Shown in pieces: positions 1 through 10,420 of a stretch of DNA of 64,000 nt (positions are counted from its first letter, which is position 1; every line of letters begins with the position of its first letter). The position numbers and the translations under genes are program-made. The notes beneath the pieces are model-generated. The model did no database searches. It was not told the origin of the DNA and worked only from the letters and a program-made list of their open reading frames with translations. This DNA comes from Cymodocea nodosa (taxonomy: Eukaryota > Streptophyta > Magnoliopsida > Alismatales > Cymodoceaceae), in assembly GCA_036874045.1 (NCBI GenBank), contig CM072345.1, forward strand, positions 3,125,501-3,189,500, given 5' to 3'.

Positions 1-84
1 ATCATTCTCTATTTCTTTTCCTTTTGCATCTCCTTTGCTTTTGCCTTTTCCTCTGCCACGACCTTTGTAGAACTTGGAGACCAT
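1..84 (-). CDS. N-terminal start of an unrecognised basic, Gly/Lys-rich protein (runs off the window)
   Basis: An open reading frame begins with ATG at 84 on the minus strand and stays open for 28 codons to the window edge. It reads MVSKFYKGRGRGKGKSKG followed by an acidic turn. The composition (K, G and R, with RGRG) suggests a nucleic-acid-binding or disordered N terminus. I do not recognise the family. It could be the start of a gag or other element protein or a host gene fragment; the rest lies outside the window. Being short and open by composition, it may also be chance. Confidence 0.2.
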   Translation of the reverse strand, partial: MVSKFYKGRGRGKGKSKGDAKGKEIEND

Positions 85-594
85 CGTCGTAGGTTGTAGT
101 AGCAACAAGCGGGAAAGATTTTCTTGACAAAGTTTACAAATAACCTAAGTGCCCGTGTAATAAGTGTTTAAATAGGGTTTTTAGGCATATAACTTAATGT
201 GAAGAGAAGTTGGGTTTAGAAATTAAATAAATATTGAATAAAGTTTATTCAATCAAGGTACCCGAAATATTCAAGTATAACTCGTTGAGTTAACTAACCT
301 AACGAGTAAAACGTTGTGTAGAGGCATTTTTACACGTTACCTTATCTAACATAACATCTAGTTAATACAATTTTTGGATGCTTCCAAATGAAACGTTCCA
401 AAAACAACACACATGCTAAACTTAACATTATCTTGAGAACATTGTAAACTATATGAACATTTTGTCCTTTGAATCTAAAATAGTTTATTTGTCTTTTTAA
501 ATTATTTCACCAAGATTTTAAGAGGACATTAATTCAAATTAACTAAGATTTGTATTCTAAATTATATTAATCTGTTTTCGACATTGTTAATCCT
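85..594. other. AT-rich non-coding stretch, no gene seen
   Basis: No ORF with recognisable protein similarity is seen on either strand. The text contains cgttgagttaacta / taactcgttgag-type motifs (about 280-310) like those in the Sirevirus and gypsy LTRs elsewhere in the window. It is therefore probably LTR-derived or retroelement non-coding sequence. Confidence 0.4.
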
Positions 595-1091
595 CCCCCT
601 ACAAATATACTTCAAATATATTCAATCAACATACAAAATATACTTGTAGTGACAATAGATGTTAAATATAACTATACTTTTAAATTTTTTTTTCAGAGAC
701 TTCCGTTATCCTAACATCATCAAAAATGATTTCTAGAATCAATTCCTACTGTATATGAATAAAACACAGCTTTGAACTCAATGTAATTAATTCAAGGAGA
801 ATAAAAGAATGTATCTCAAATAAACGTTTTCAAAAGTACTAATGTTGATTCAATAAATCAGTAGTCATATTGGTAGAAACTATATGCAATTCAAAGATAT
901 CTGTAATTAATGAAAGAACTTTTTCTTTTCAAAATAGTAAATATTGATAATTTTCTTTAAAAGTTAGTTTGAAAAGCTTGAATCATACAAGAGCTTTCTA
1001 ATGTACCTGCGTAATGAGCTTTCAGTCAACAATCCTAGATCTGATCAGGACCTTAGGTTGCCAGATTTAAAGAATCCTTTTTCAGGACAAC
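595..1091 (-). repeat. Dispersed repeat H (LTR-like), minus-strand copy
   Basis: Read on the minus strand from 1091, this stretch (TGTTGTCCTGAAAAAGG, then the segments ctggcaacctaagg and gttgactgaaagctc) matches the plus-strand stretch at 52005-52500 over several hundred bases. The match ends near the shared segment gtatatttg(c/t)ag. A TGTTG start would suit an LTR and the copy lies downstream of a minus-strand copia pol tail. However, no polypurine tract is seen next to it, so LTR status is inferred. Confidence 0.5.
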
Positions 1092-1661
1092 AATCCTTAC
1101 ATACCTATCTGCTCAAGTACAAAAGGCTCGTGATCAAACTGATCAATAAACTCTCAAAGATTTTCACTTTGTAAGCACTTTTCATTTTAAGCACAGTATA
1201 TATGTATTCGATTAATACAGATGCAATAAAACACAAATCTCATACAATTTTTACTTCTATGATTGTATTGAGAATATAAATCAGTTTCAATAAGCTTATA
1301 CTTTTGATTAACAGTTTAAGATGAGTTACATATAACTTATTCTACAAGTTTAATCAATTAAGTCAAATTTATGCATGATCATATGCATTTTCCTTGATTC
1401 AAAGAAAACATTTAATCAAAATTTCAGAATGTCAGAAGTCTTTAATGTTTTTCATTTACGTTTCCACTTAAAATCGTAAAAACCCATAAAATTGATAAAC
1501 TACTTAAAATCAATAAGATACTACTATGATTTTACAATAAATATATAGTATCTTAAGCAGTAGTTTAGATATTACTTTAGATATTTATAATAAGTATATA
1601 ATATCTATGAGGTGAACAACATCATCAATAATATTTATCTTTTTATGTGGAGTTTAAGCAT
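1092..1661 (-). other. Non-coding tail downstream of the minus-strand copia pol
   Basis: AT-rich sequence between the end of the minus-strand pol at 1662 and repeat H. No ORF, tRNA or clear polypurine tract was seen. By position it is the post-pol region of the copia fragment. Confidence 0.4.
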
Positions 1662-3537
1662 TTACACATCATATAGCCTACAAATACTTAAATTTAATCT
1701 AATGTTGTAGAATGTATTTTCGTCTAGAGGTTTTGTAAATATATTAGCTAATTGATTTTTACTAGACACAAATTCTAATTTAATTTTTCCTTTAATTACG
1801 TTATCTCTTAGAAAATGATGTCTAATCTCTATATGCTTTGCTCTTGAATGTAATACAGGATTTTTGGAAAGATTTATTGCATAACTAATGTCACAATAAA
1901 TCTCAGTTGTATTATAAGATAATCCAAAATCTTCTAAAGTTTGCCTTATCCACAGAATCTGAGTGCAACACAGTGCAACACCAACATATTCAACTTCTGT
2001 AGTAGAAAGTGCTACATAGTTTTCTTTTTACTAAACCATGACCCCAAATTATTTCCCAATAATTGGCATGTGCCACTGGTACTCTTTCTATCAAATTTAG
2101 ATCTTACATAATCTGCATCAGTATATCCTATAAGATCTATTGAACTATCCTTAGAATAATACAGTCTGAAATTTTTAGTTCCTTGTATATATCTAAATAT
2201 TCTTTTAACTGCAATTAAGTGTGATTCTTTAATATTAGATTGAAATCTAGCACAAACACACACACCAAAAATAATATCAGGTCTACTAGCAGCCAAATAA
2301 AGTAAAGAACCAATCATACTTCTGTATTTTCTTTGATCTATAGATTTTTCTATGTCATCAATATCTAACTTTAAAGTAGTACTCATAGGAGTTCCTCGAA
2401 TCCTTGTATCATTAAAATTAAATTTCTTAAGCATTTCATCTGCATATTTTTCCTGATTTAAAAATATACCTTTATCCATTTGCTTAATTTGAAGTCCTAG
2501 AAAATATGAAAGTTCTCCTATCATACTCATTTCAAACTGATTAGTCATCTCTTCAGAGAATATTTCTATCAACTTATCAGAGGTTGCTCCAAAGATTATA
2601 TCATCCACGTATATTTGAACAATCTGATCTTTACCATCTCTCTTAATAAATAGAGTATGATCCACTTTTCCATAGCCTTTTTCTATTAAAAATGTAGATA
2701 ATCTTTCATACCATGATCTAGGTGCTTGCTTCAAACCATATAAGGCTTTCTTCAATTTATACACAAAGTCAGGATTTTTAATATCTTCAAATCTAGGTGG
2801 TTGTTTTGCATAGACTTCTTCATTAATTAAACCATTTAGAAATGCACTCTTTACATTCATTTGATATAATTTAAAATCCATATAACAAGCATAGGCCAAT
2901 AATATTCTAATACTTTCTAACCTAGCCACAAAAGCAAATGTTTCATCATAATCTAATCCTTCTTCCTGTGTATACCCTTGTGCAACTAATCTAGCTTTAT
3001 TCCTTATAATTTGACCAATTTCGTTAGTTTTGTTTCTAAAGATCCACTTTGTACCTATTATGGACTGATTTTTTGGTGGAGAGACTAATTCCCATACATC
3101 ATTTCTAATGAATTGATTTAGTTATTCTTGCATTGACACTATCCAATTTTCATCAGATAATGCTTCTTGTATATTCCTTGGTTCAACCATAGAAACAAAC
3201 ATACACATACTATTTAAATTTATTGAAGCTCTAGTTTTAACTCCCTCATTAATATTACCAATGACTTGAGTGATGGGATGTGATGAAGAATAACGCCAAT
3301 TTCTTTGATTTTCCTCATTTGGAAAATTGATCATATCATCATTATCAGCTTTAGATTGAGATTCTCTAAGAGAATTTTCATTGAAGCTTACATGGAGGGT
3401 TTCTTCAATAGTCCTAGAAGTCTTGTTATATACTCTATAGGCTTTACTTCTAGTAGAGTAACCTACAAAAATTCCTTCATCCGATTTGGTTTGAAATTTA
3501 TTGAATTCTCTATAGTCTTGTAATGCAATTCATTTTA
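1662..3537 (-). pseudogene. Ty1/copia (Sirevirus-like) pol fossil: integrase tail, RT and RNase H
   Basis: Minus-strand copia polyprotein piece. Reading from 3537 downward it shows the integrase C-terminal tail, then reverse transcriptase with VKSAFLNG, LYGLKQAPRSWYERL and the catalytic IYVDDIIFG. It continues with LSYFLGLQI, the RNase H entry SLLYLAASRPD, GYTDADY and STSGTCQLLG, and a terminal FTKPLD near 1740. The order is the copia order, and the wording is closest to the Sirevirus pol at 19583-21120. Gag, protease and most of integrase are not present here. The piece is broken, with a few breaks. Its upstream edge abuts a plus-strand accessory ORF, so the junction at 3537 is a rearrangement or a nesting edge. 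Confidence 0.85.
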
Positions 3538-4428
3538 GATTTGAAGAAGCATTGCAGAAATATAATAATCTGATTACATGTCAGATTCTGCATGCTCGTC
3601 CAATAAAATTTAGAAATTTGATGGAAATAAGAGATCTGTTTGAGTTTCAAGGCCTCATTAAATTCTTGCCAGTAGGAATGAAATGGAAACAATACACAAA
3701 GCTTATTGCAGCTTTTTATAGCAATCTTGTCAAGAATGGAAATTTTTTGAAAACTCAAATAAATGAACAGGAGTTTATATTGTCTCTTGAGTTAATTTTT
3801 GAAGTTTTAGGATTAAAGAATGAAGGTGTTGTTGTTACCAACAGATTTGACATGATAAGACAACTAGAATGGAACATTCAATCTTTATCAAAAATTCCAT
3901 ATGTATATTCTGAAATGAGATTAATGGAAAATCTGAATGTAGAGGCAAGGTTTATTGCATGCAAGTTTATTTCAGAGAGTTGGACACAATTTGGAAGTCA
4001 GCAGAAGCTGTTTATATGCAACTTATGGTCTGCTGAATAGAATTCAAATAAATTGGTTTGATGTTTTTATGTCTCAACTACAGCATATGAGTTCAAAGTT
4101 ATTTTATGGTAATGCTGTATGTAGAATCCTTGCAAGCCAATTGACTTTATCCGACTGGCCCTTTGAAACTAAAGGCATGAGAGCATTTAGTGTCAAAGAT
4201 TGGCAAAAATTCTAGGCCATGCATAAACCTCAATGACAACAACAACAACAACCTAATACAGACCATATACAACAACAACAACAACAAAGTTATTCAGTTC
4301 AAGCAGAACAGCAAACCCAGCTACCTCCTAACTTAGATGTAGTGTTTAACGACATCAGAAATGATATTAGGCATCTAGGAGATAAAATATGTAATGCTAT
4401 AAGTGATATACTTAGGAGGGATCGATAA
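3538..4428 (+). pseudogene. Sirevirus A post-pol accessory ORF (putative plant transposon protein domain, Q-rich tail)
   Basis: Plus-strand protein in the position where Sireviruses carry an envelope-like or accessory ORF, just upstream of paired polypurine tracts and a 3' LTR. The folded part includes EIRDLFEFQGLIKFL, LIAAFYSNLV and LGLKNEG, then a block around LYATYGLLNRIQ. A Gln-rich linker follows, encoded by CAA repeats at about 4236-4310, and then a short amphipathic end (DIRNDIRHLGDKI). The folded part resembles the plant-transposon domain I know as 'putative plant transposon protein' (PF20167-like, from memory). It matches the minus-strand ORF at 7006-8261 and the gypsy post-pol ORF at 45730-46250. 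No transmembrane segment is evident, so 'envelope' would be a positional name only. It is broken, with a few breaks. Confidence 0.65.
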
Positions 4429-4604
4429 CTGTTTTTGTTTGTTTCTGAATACAAAATGTAATGTTTGTATTACTTGTTTGATTCATTGAACAATACATTT
4501 TTCTGTAAATGTGTTCAATTATTATTCTTGTTTACAGAAATCGTTGTTGTAATTCTCTTATATATATATATATATTCTCTGCAATTATCGTTTTGATTAA
4601 TGAC

Positions 4605-4847
4605 AAAAAGGGGGAGAAATATTATAAAAAGATGATTATGATCTTAATTGCATATATATATTATAAAAGGAGATGCTATTTAAATGGTTATTGTAATCTG
4701 ACAGATGATAATTAGAAAACTAATACTTATATAATTATTGACATCTGAGAGTTTTAGTTCTGAGAGGTAAAATTTACACAAACAATAGAAATAAGCTTAA
4801 GTCATAATTGATTTAATATGGTTTTGTCATCATCAAAAAGTGGGAGA
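4605..4847 (+). promoter_or_regulatory. Paired polypurine tracts of Sirevirus A
   Basis: Two purine runs precede the 3' LTR: aaaaagggggagaaa at 4605-4619 and aaaagtgggaga at 4836-4847, the second directly before the LTR start. Multiple polypurine tracts are a known Sirevirus trait. Between them lies an AT-rich spacer with a (ta)n run near 4560-4575 just upstream. Confidence 0.75.
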
Positions 4848-4848
4848 T

Positions 4849-6602
4849 TGTTGAGTATTTTTGTTTTGATGATGTGTGTTGAATGAAAATAGTCATATTT
4901 GCTCAATTACTATTGCTTGTGAAAAGAAATTAAAATCATCAATTAATACAGAAAAAGTTTACTGATATAAATACTTGTCTGTATTGGATCTGAAGTTAAT
5001 AACTAGTCGTTTCGTTGCATTGATTTCTCATTTAGCTAAACGTTAAGTTAACATGTGTTTTTATTGAAAAGCATGATATGTTTTAAAGTTATACTTCTGT
5101 ATCATGAACAGTGCACGTTTAGACAACTCGTTAAGTTAGAGTTTTGTTTGTATAGAGGTCACGTGAGAACTTGTTAAGTTAAAGGCTTAAAGGTTAAAAT
5201 AGGTCACGTGATAACTCGTTAAGTTAGTGAGTAAAAGAAGAAACGAACTCATTAAATTAGTGTTATACACGTGGTGAAATTATAAGTTACGAATGTTGTA
5301 TTGTATCATGTGAGGTGCACATGTTTAACTCGTTAAGTTAACATAACTAAACGCGTTGAGTTGCTATATTGAACACTAAGGCAACGCGTTAGGTTAGCGT
5401 TATAAACTTAAGTTGTTATTTTTGTGCGTGATAAAATTCTTATTATAAAAACATTTGTTTATTACTGAATCGGTGAGTTAAAGTTTTTCGGAGACTTATA
5501 GTCGTAACTATCTGAAAGGTAACTTAAGTCATGTTTTCAGGTCTTGACACATGTCTCACTAGTTTTATAATATAAAGAGTTTTTCGGTGACTTACATCTG
5601 TAACTATCCGAAACTTAAACTGTTTTCGGTGAGTTATCGTTTAACCTTCCGAAAAAAAGGTTAAGCTGGTTCTTTGAGTTAGCATAACACCACAGACTTA
5701 GTTCGTTGAGTTAGCTACAATACTTGTCACATGAAATGGCACATGAGGAACTCGTTATGTTAGAAACGTTAAGTTATATATATATACTTGTGTTACTCGT
5801 TTAGTTAACATTAAAGTAACGACTTCTTATTACACTAATGAAAAATCTTTGGACGAGAATGTTTATTTTGCAGGAAATTTTTCAGAGATCCAAGACTGAT
5901 GATTAAAGGAAATTCGAAATATAAACGTGGGTTGGAACGTGTGTGTTTCAATGAAGGAAAAAGAAAAGACGTGGAGAAGTGGAAAACTGGTAGTGATTAA
6001 ACGTGGAGGATATGCATGAAATGAAGATACAGTATAAAAGGCATAGAGTTCCCATTGATCAAATCATCCTTGCACACAAAACGAAAAATCTTTTCAATGA
6101 TCAAACCATTCTTGCACACCAAAAGAAAAATCTTTTTCAGGGATCAAAAACACCTCTTCAGGCAAAATCTCTCAAGTGGAAGAAAATTCAGTGAAGCAGA
6201 AAGGTTAAATTTATGTCGCTGAAGATTTGAAGTATCAAAAGAAAGCAAATTTAGTGAAGCATAAAAAGACAAGATATTCGTCATTGAAGAATTGCTGAAG
6301 AAGAAAGAATAAGAAGAAGAAGAAGAATGATCTCAAACAGGGAGAAATGTTTTAAATTCCGTAAATTAGTTTTCTCTGTTTGTAGTTATGAAATTGTATA
6401 GATGAAATATGGTATCGAAATATAATTGCATCTACAATTCCTGAGGTGAATTGAATTGTATATTGTAATTGAAACCTTGAATAAAAATGATTTTATGAAA
6501 ACAATATCTCTACTTGTTTTTGAGTATTAAAGTTTCAATTATATTTCAGAAAATATTAAAAATACACAATTCACCCCTTCTTGTGTAGCCATACGATCCT
6601 AC
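4849..6602 (+). repeat. 3' LTR of Sirevirus A
   Basis: The LTR begins TGTTGAGTATTTTTG immediately after the polypurine tract and ends near ccatacgatcctac at 6602. It matches, in opposite orientation, the solo LTR at 31687-33158. It is rich in inverted motifs of the type actcgttaagttag, cggtgagtta and taactatccg, many next to cacgtg. About 1.75 kb, longer than the solo copy because it keeps segments the solo copy lacks. A (ta)n run lies near 5778-5790. Its right end abuts a sliver of a minus-strand family-B LTR, which suggests that element A inserted into that LTR. Confidence 0.8.
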
Positions 6603-6681
6603 TATTATACATAGAAAATACTATTTAGACTTATTTATAAACTTTAATAAAGCATTTATCATCAAAACAAAATTCCTAACA
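6602..6681 (-). repeat. Remnant of a minus-strand Sirevirus B-family 3' LTR
   Basis: Reading downward from 6681: TGTTAGGAATTTTG, then the same first ~80 bases as the plus-strand family-B LTR at 8262 and the solo copy starting at 37720. Only this start is present; the rest is replaced by the end of LTR A. Purine tracts lie just upstream on the minus strand. Confidence 0.75.
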
Positions 6682-6682
6682 A

Positions 6683-6748
6683 TCTCCCCCTTTTTTATGA
6701 TGTGAAAACCTAATAAGTCAAATAATCTATTTTCTCCCCCTTTTTGAC
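6683..6748 (-). promoter_or_regulatory. Paired polypurine tracts, minus strand
   Basis: On the plus strand these appear as tctccccctttttt at 6684-6697 and tctccccctttttg at 6732-6745. Read on the minus strand they are two A/G-rich primer tracts directly upstream of the TGTTAGG LTR start. The doublet is the same arrangement as at 4605-4847 and 34275-34497. Confidence 0.7.
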
Positions 6749-7005
6749 ATTATAAAAAAGTAAATAAAATGTAAGGAAGAAAAACTTGCTAAGTATATAT
6801 GGTTCAAAAAGAAATTTTTAAAATGCATAACTTTCATGGATAAGAATAAACTGTTTAAATAAAAACTATTTGAAACAAAAATTGTCAAAAATAAGTATAT
6901 GATCATTAAATGCAGTAAACAATTTATATAATGTGATTGCTTTACATAAGTAATTTTCAGTAACAAATTACAATAAATAAATCATGCAGTACATAATTTG
7001 TATAA
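6749..7005. other. AT-rich spacer between accessory ORF and polypurine tracts
   Basis: No supported gene. Open frames here are AT-rich and show no family resemblance. By position it is the 3' untranslated part of the minus-strand Sirevirus. Confidence 0.5.
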
Positions 7006-8261
7006 TCACAAGCCTCTTTGTCTTTGGAAAATATTTAGCAAAGTATCTAAAATTTGTTTTGCAATTTTTGTACTTACTCTGTTGATCTGGTCAATTATTG
7101 CTTGATCTAATTCTGAATGTGAAACTTGTGACGGTTGTTGTAAAAATTCTGTATTTATGTATGTATGTATATTTGTATATGTATCTGTATGTATATTTGT
7201 ATTTGTATGTATACCTTTATGTTGTTCATGTATTGTATGTTGTTGTTCTGAAAATTGTGTCGACTGTTGCTATTGTAGTTGTGACTAAGTTTGCCGATCC
7301 TATTGTTGTTGTTGATGTCGAATTACAAGTGTATCTACTTCTTGGTATTTTTGTAATTCCTTTGTAGAGAAAGATCTTAACTTTAATCTTTTTTGTGGCC
7401 AAGGTGTAATATCTATTTGACTTGCCACAATTCTCAAAAGTGTATCACCATAAAATAATTTACTCTACAAGTTTAAAATATGATAAACAAAAATATCATA
7501 CTAGTTCACTTGTATATGGTTAATTAATGGATATGTAGCATAAAGATAGCATCTACCAACCTCTGCACCATGACTAAACCTCTGAAATAGTGAAGCATAT
7601 AGTATTTTTGCAATGAAATGTGCTTGGCCATTTAAATCATTTATTAATCTCATTTGATTGTTGGCAGTTGGATCTTTGGCTAAACTTTTAATGTCTCATC
7701 CCAATTGATAATCCTATTTTCTTTTTGATAATTTAACTCCATTTTTCAAACCAAGTACTTAATAAAGTAATTCTGGAGTTAAATATATATCATAGTCTTG
7801 TATATTGGAAACATGAATACCTTCTTCCACTATTAAGTTTTAGTACAAACAACTTACAAGTTCTAGTATAACAAGATGGCCTAGCTGTTGTAGAAGCAAA
7901 GTCAACAAGCCTTGAAATTCAAACATTTCTCATATGTGTCATCCCTTCAAACTTAACTAGTCTTGAATATAAAACTATAAAAGTTTTATTTGTTTGAAAT
8001 TTTCATAATAGGAGTTATTTCTAAACCATAACAATGTATTTTTGTCTAAATTCTGTTCAGGATTAGGTATTTTCCTATCATGATTTTCTAACCTAGGACT
8101 TGTTTTAATATTATCAGCAGCATCTATTTTTTCAGATCTTCCAAAACTGGTGGAATTTCTATCAAAGCTAGTATAAATGTCTAAAATATCTATTATTGTC
8201 ATATCAATAATCTGTTGAGTTTCTGTTGTGTGATCTTCGTGAAACATATCAGTATCAACAG
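7006..8261 (-). pseudogene. Minus-strand Sirevirus post-pol accessory ORF (same family as 3538-4428)
   Basis: Reading downward, the minus strand shows an N-terminal piece (8247 to about 7975). Next comes a block with NGQAHFIAKILYASLF, then CYLYATYPLINHIQ and SKLFYGDTLLRIVASQI, which parallels LYATYGLLNRIQ and SKLFYGNAVCRILASQL at 3955-4215. A Gln-rich stretch (about 7140-7370) and an amphipathic end (IAKQILDTLLNIFQRQ) follow before the polypurine doublet. Domain order and Q-rich tail match the plus-strand copy. It is broken, with several breaks. The plus-strand Sirevirus B LTR starts at 8262 and cuts off whatever lay further upstream. Confidence 0.6.
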
Positions 8262-8687
8262 TGTTAGGAATTTTGTTTTGATGATATATGCTTTATTAAA
8301 GTTTTTAAATAAGTCTAAATAATATTCTCTAAGTATAATAGTTAACAGATTATCGAAAAGTTTCATTTTTATGTCGGATAAGTTAAAGTTTTTCGAAGAG
8401 TTAGATTTTTGATAGTTAAACTTTCAGAAAGTTAACGTTTCATTTTTGTCAAATAGTTTATGTTAAAAACTCATATAGTTAAGTTATTTGCACGTGTGTT
8501 TTTAATGTTTTAAGTTCTCACGTGTTTTCCATGTGCGTTCGTAATGAAAATCAAATAGTTAGATAACAGTTCGAGTTTTTATATGTATGGATAGATAAGT
8601 CTTCAAGTTTTATAAAATGACTAACGAATAGATAAGTTTGCTATGTTTAGTCACATGTTTTGCAGGTATAAAAACCCAAAGAGTTAC

Positions 8688-9025
8688 TGTGATGCATGTG
8701 TCTTCCATCAAGTATATGTATGTGTCATTGTATATGGTTGTATTTCTTTGATAATTTGTACAGGGGCAAACTTGTCTTTTGGGTATCACCAACAGTTGCC
8801 CCTATATATGTAAGGGGTCATCCACATCCAAGGGATGACATGCCAAACCATCCCTTGATTTCATTCTCCCCCTTCTTTGTACTAGCAACCATACAGCAAG
8901 GAATCACGATAGATTGATCACCCGTGGACATACCCGTGTTGGGGAACCACGTAAATTTGTTGTTGTTTCGAATTCTCCACGTCACCCCTAGATGCTCCAC
9001 GTTTATTTGATCTTTCCACACAACA
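8688..9025 (+). repeat. 5' LTR of Tork/Tnt1-like copy 1
   Basis: Begins TGTGATGCATG and ends CACACAACA. It contains a TATA-like ctatatatgtaa near 8802-8814, a plausible promoter. It lacks a ~40-bp block that the 3' LTR and both LTRs of copy 2 contain. Confidence 0.9.
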
Positions 9026-9027
9026 AC

Positions 9028-9039
9028 TGGTATCAGAGC
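9028..9039 (+). other. Primer binding site (initiator tRNA-Met), copy 1
   Basis: TGGTATCAGAGC two bases after the LTR end, complementary to the 3' end of plant initiator tRNA-Met, as expected for copia elements. Confidence 0.9.
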
Positions 9040-9579
9040 CAGGTTGGACATCTCCGAGTTTGCATCTGAAGTTTCGAAGAGTTTCATCAAGGTTCAAGCC
9101 ATTTCCGCAAGGGATCTCTCCATTGTTGTAACTGCCATCGTCGCCGGCGCTAGTTTGCACACTCCGACGCCAAGTCATGCGCCTTCCTCGTCCGTGCTCC
9201 GTTGCTTCTCAAATTTTGAGGACGTGTAGTAAGCTTCCTGAACTTCCTTCCTTTAAAATTTCGTGGTCAGAAGTTTCGTATTTAGAGAGATACAGTAGGA
9301 GGCATCTGGCTAGGGCACAATAGTTTTCTAGACGAGTGACTCGTTGATTGTCAAAATTTGGGCATTTTGTGATTGTGGTTTTGTGCGAATATTTGCTACT
9401 ATTTTGTGCTAAGTAATGTGCTTGGCTTGTGGCTGATTGTATTTCATTGAAATTAGTACTTTCAGTAGCATATTGTTGTTGAGATATTGCTTGCTATTGT
9501 GCATCTTGCCGTAGAATTGTGTTTGTTGAAATCACATTGTATCTCGTGTGTATTGTTGGTTGTTTGTTGTTTTGAAAAT
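9040..9579 (+). other. Leader between primer site and gag, copy 1
   Basis: Untranslated leader. It is matched by the longer leader of copy 2 (22391-23127), which carries an additional, partly duplicated block. No separate gene seen. Confidence 0.6.
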
Positions 9580-10420
9580 ATGAATACTTTAGGGTTGAAG
9601 ATAGAAAAGTTTGACGGTAAGAATAGCTTCAACTTATGGCAAATTAAGATGAAAGCACTTCTAAAGCAACAAGGTATTTGGGCTCTTTTAAATAAGGAAA
9701 CTACTCTGAACATAAATTCGCCAGAGTTTGAATTGCAGGAGGAGAAAGCTCACTCCACCATCTTATTGTGTTTCTCTGATGAAGTTATAATAGAAGTTGC
9801 TGATGAATCTACCTCGTTAGGTCTTTGGCAGAAACTTAAGTAATTGTATATGACTAAGTCTTTAACAAACAAACTGTTGTTAAAGCAGAGACTATTCTAT
9901 TTAAAGATAATAGAAGGTGTACCTCTTAAGCAGCATTTAGATCAGCTAAATGCTATTCTGATGGAACTCAAGAATATTGGAGTAATCATAGAAGATGAAG
10001 ATGCAGCTCTTATCTTGCTTTGTTCACTCCCATTGAGTTATGAAAACTTTGTTCAGTCTTGTGTAGTTGGAAGGGATTCAATTACATTGGAAGAAGTGAG
10101 GTCCAACCTTCATTTCAAGGAGCTTAGGCACATGGTGCACGGTAGAAACGAGGCAAGTGGTGTTGGCCTCTCAACTCAGCAGCAAGAGAATAGGGGAAAA
10201 AGCCAGAGACAAGGTGGAGGGAAGAATAGAAGCAAAAACAAGTCGAAGGGCAAGTACTCTAGGGATACTTGCCATTACTATAAGGAGAAAGGACACTGGA
10301 AATCACATTGTCCCAAGCTTATGAACAAAGGAAAGGCTGCTATGGTAGAAACCAGTTCTACGTCAAGTGATGACTTTTCTCTTACATTTTGTTGTAGTGC
10401 CTATTCTGATGATCAGTGGA
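9580..10420 (+). pseudogene. Gag region, Tork/Tnt1-like copy 1
   Basis: Begins at ATG 9580 with MNTLGLKIEKFDGKNSF, the Tnt1-type gag start; an upstream in-frame ATG exists but lies in the leader. A helical capsid-like body (UBN2-type) follows, then a basic stretch rich in K, R, G and S. A CCHC zinc knuckle-like motif CHYYKEKGHWKSHC lies at 10270-10311. Capsid protein and RNA packaging are the family role. Fossil. Confidence 0.85.

Noticed and set aside
4236-4310. CAA repeat as a simple satellite
   Set aside because: It lies in frame with the accessory ORF and parallels a Gln-rich stretch in the minus-strand copy, so it is the coding Q-rich linker.
7098-7367. Plus-strand frame rich in Tyr/Val/Leu, looking like a membrane protein
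   Set aside because: It is the antisense of the Gln-rich tail of the minus-strand accessory ORF (7006-8261); the regular spacing comes from short repeats.
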